Below are positions 19,916 to 20,013 of a stretch of DNA of 20,013 bases, in pieces. Under the pieces are notes generated by a model, which worked only from the letters and a program-made list of their open reading frames with translations, did no database searches and was not told where the DNA came from. The DNA comes from CAZYTO01 sp964650405 (GTDB lineage Bacteria; Acidobacteriota; Thermoanaerobaculia; Gp7-AA8): NCBI GenBank assembly GCA_964650405.1, contig CAZYTO010000079.1, forward strand, positions 1-20,013, given 5' to 3'. The position numbers and the translations under genes were made by a program. Position 1 is the stretch's first letter. Each line of letters starts with the position of its first letter.

Positions 19916-20013
19916 TTACTTCTCCCGTACAAACCTCCCTCCCGGCACCGCCCGCACCCATCCGCCCAGCTCGAGCTGGAGGAGGGGCTCGGCGAGGGTG
20001 GCGACGTGGACGT
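19916..20013 (-). CDS. dprA: Probable DNA-processing protein DprA, C-terminal end only
   Basis: The last 32 codons of a gene that continues beyond the window edge, with stop TAA at 19918-19916. The readable end, VHVATLAEPLLQLELGGWV followed by RAVPGGRFVREK, has the pattern of the C-terminal winged-helix domain of DprA/Smf (LLxLELxGxVxxxPGGRYxR). DprA loads RecA on incoming single-stranded DNA in natural transformation. The fragment is short, so another winged-helix protein remains possible. Codon phase and the well-placed stop support a real gene. It lies upstream of, and on the same strand as, the four-helix-bundle gene, with about 150 bp of repeats between. Confidence 0.6.
   Translation of the reverse strand, partial: VHVATLAEPLLQLELGGWVRAVPGGRFVREK

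Overview
This window is a GC-rich bacterial chromosome segment holding mostly housekeeping and envelope genes. No rRNA, tRNA, phage module, transposase or CRISPR array is visible. The gene set suggests a Gram-negative bacterium: a PssA/Psd phosphatidylethanolamine pathway, a secretin-domain envelope protein, an ArnT/PMT-type glycosyltransferase and a large exported Ig-like protein. Gene order and the style of the intergenic repeats would fit Acidobacteriota or a related phylum. That placement is an inference; nothing in the window is diagnostic.

Layout from left to right. Positions 1-2601 carry the 3' two thirds of dnaK and a complete dnaJ, separated by a near-perfect 36-bp inverted repeat. 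Positions 2602-2925 are a non-coding stretch of GGGAGAGGGT-type palindromes. Inorganic pyrophosphatase and prmA follow (2926-4423). An unusually AT-rich leader (4424-4750) precedes a giant exported protein with two Ig-like domains and four tandem beta-rich modules (4751-7390), closed by a good terminator. A class I/II aminotransferase (7659-8819) converges on a three-gene minus-strand operon: ECF sigma factor, a single-pass membrane protein and a secretin-N-domain lipoprotein-sized exported protein (10722 down to 8882). Further minus-strand genes are bcp + DUF1361, a degenerate aspartate-semialdehyde dehydrogenase (Usg-like), and psd + pssA overlapping by 4 bp. A small DUF465/YdcH protein has its own promoter and terminator. 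On the plus strand follow a GT39-like glycosyltransferase, an overlapping PAP2 phosphatase and a tiny zinc-ribbon protein. queD (minus) is divergent from a two-gene Holin-X/DUF3618-like membrane pair (plus). The right end has a four-helix-bundle protein and the last 32 codons of a probable dprA, both on the minus strand.

Three themes stand out. First, nearly every gene boundary holds a different family of short, word-like repeats, usually as hairpins; two such repeats appear to have been absorbed in frame into proteins. Second, at least six start codons without a Shine-Dalgarno sequence have a TANNNT -10-like hexamer only 6-11 nt upstream, suggesting widespread leaderless transcription. Third, the Asd-family protein has lost both its catalytic cysteine and its nucleotide-binding glycines. 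I see no complete new defence or mobile system; the repeats and the leaderless promoters are the most notable unexplained structure.
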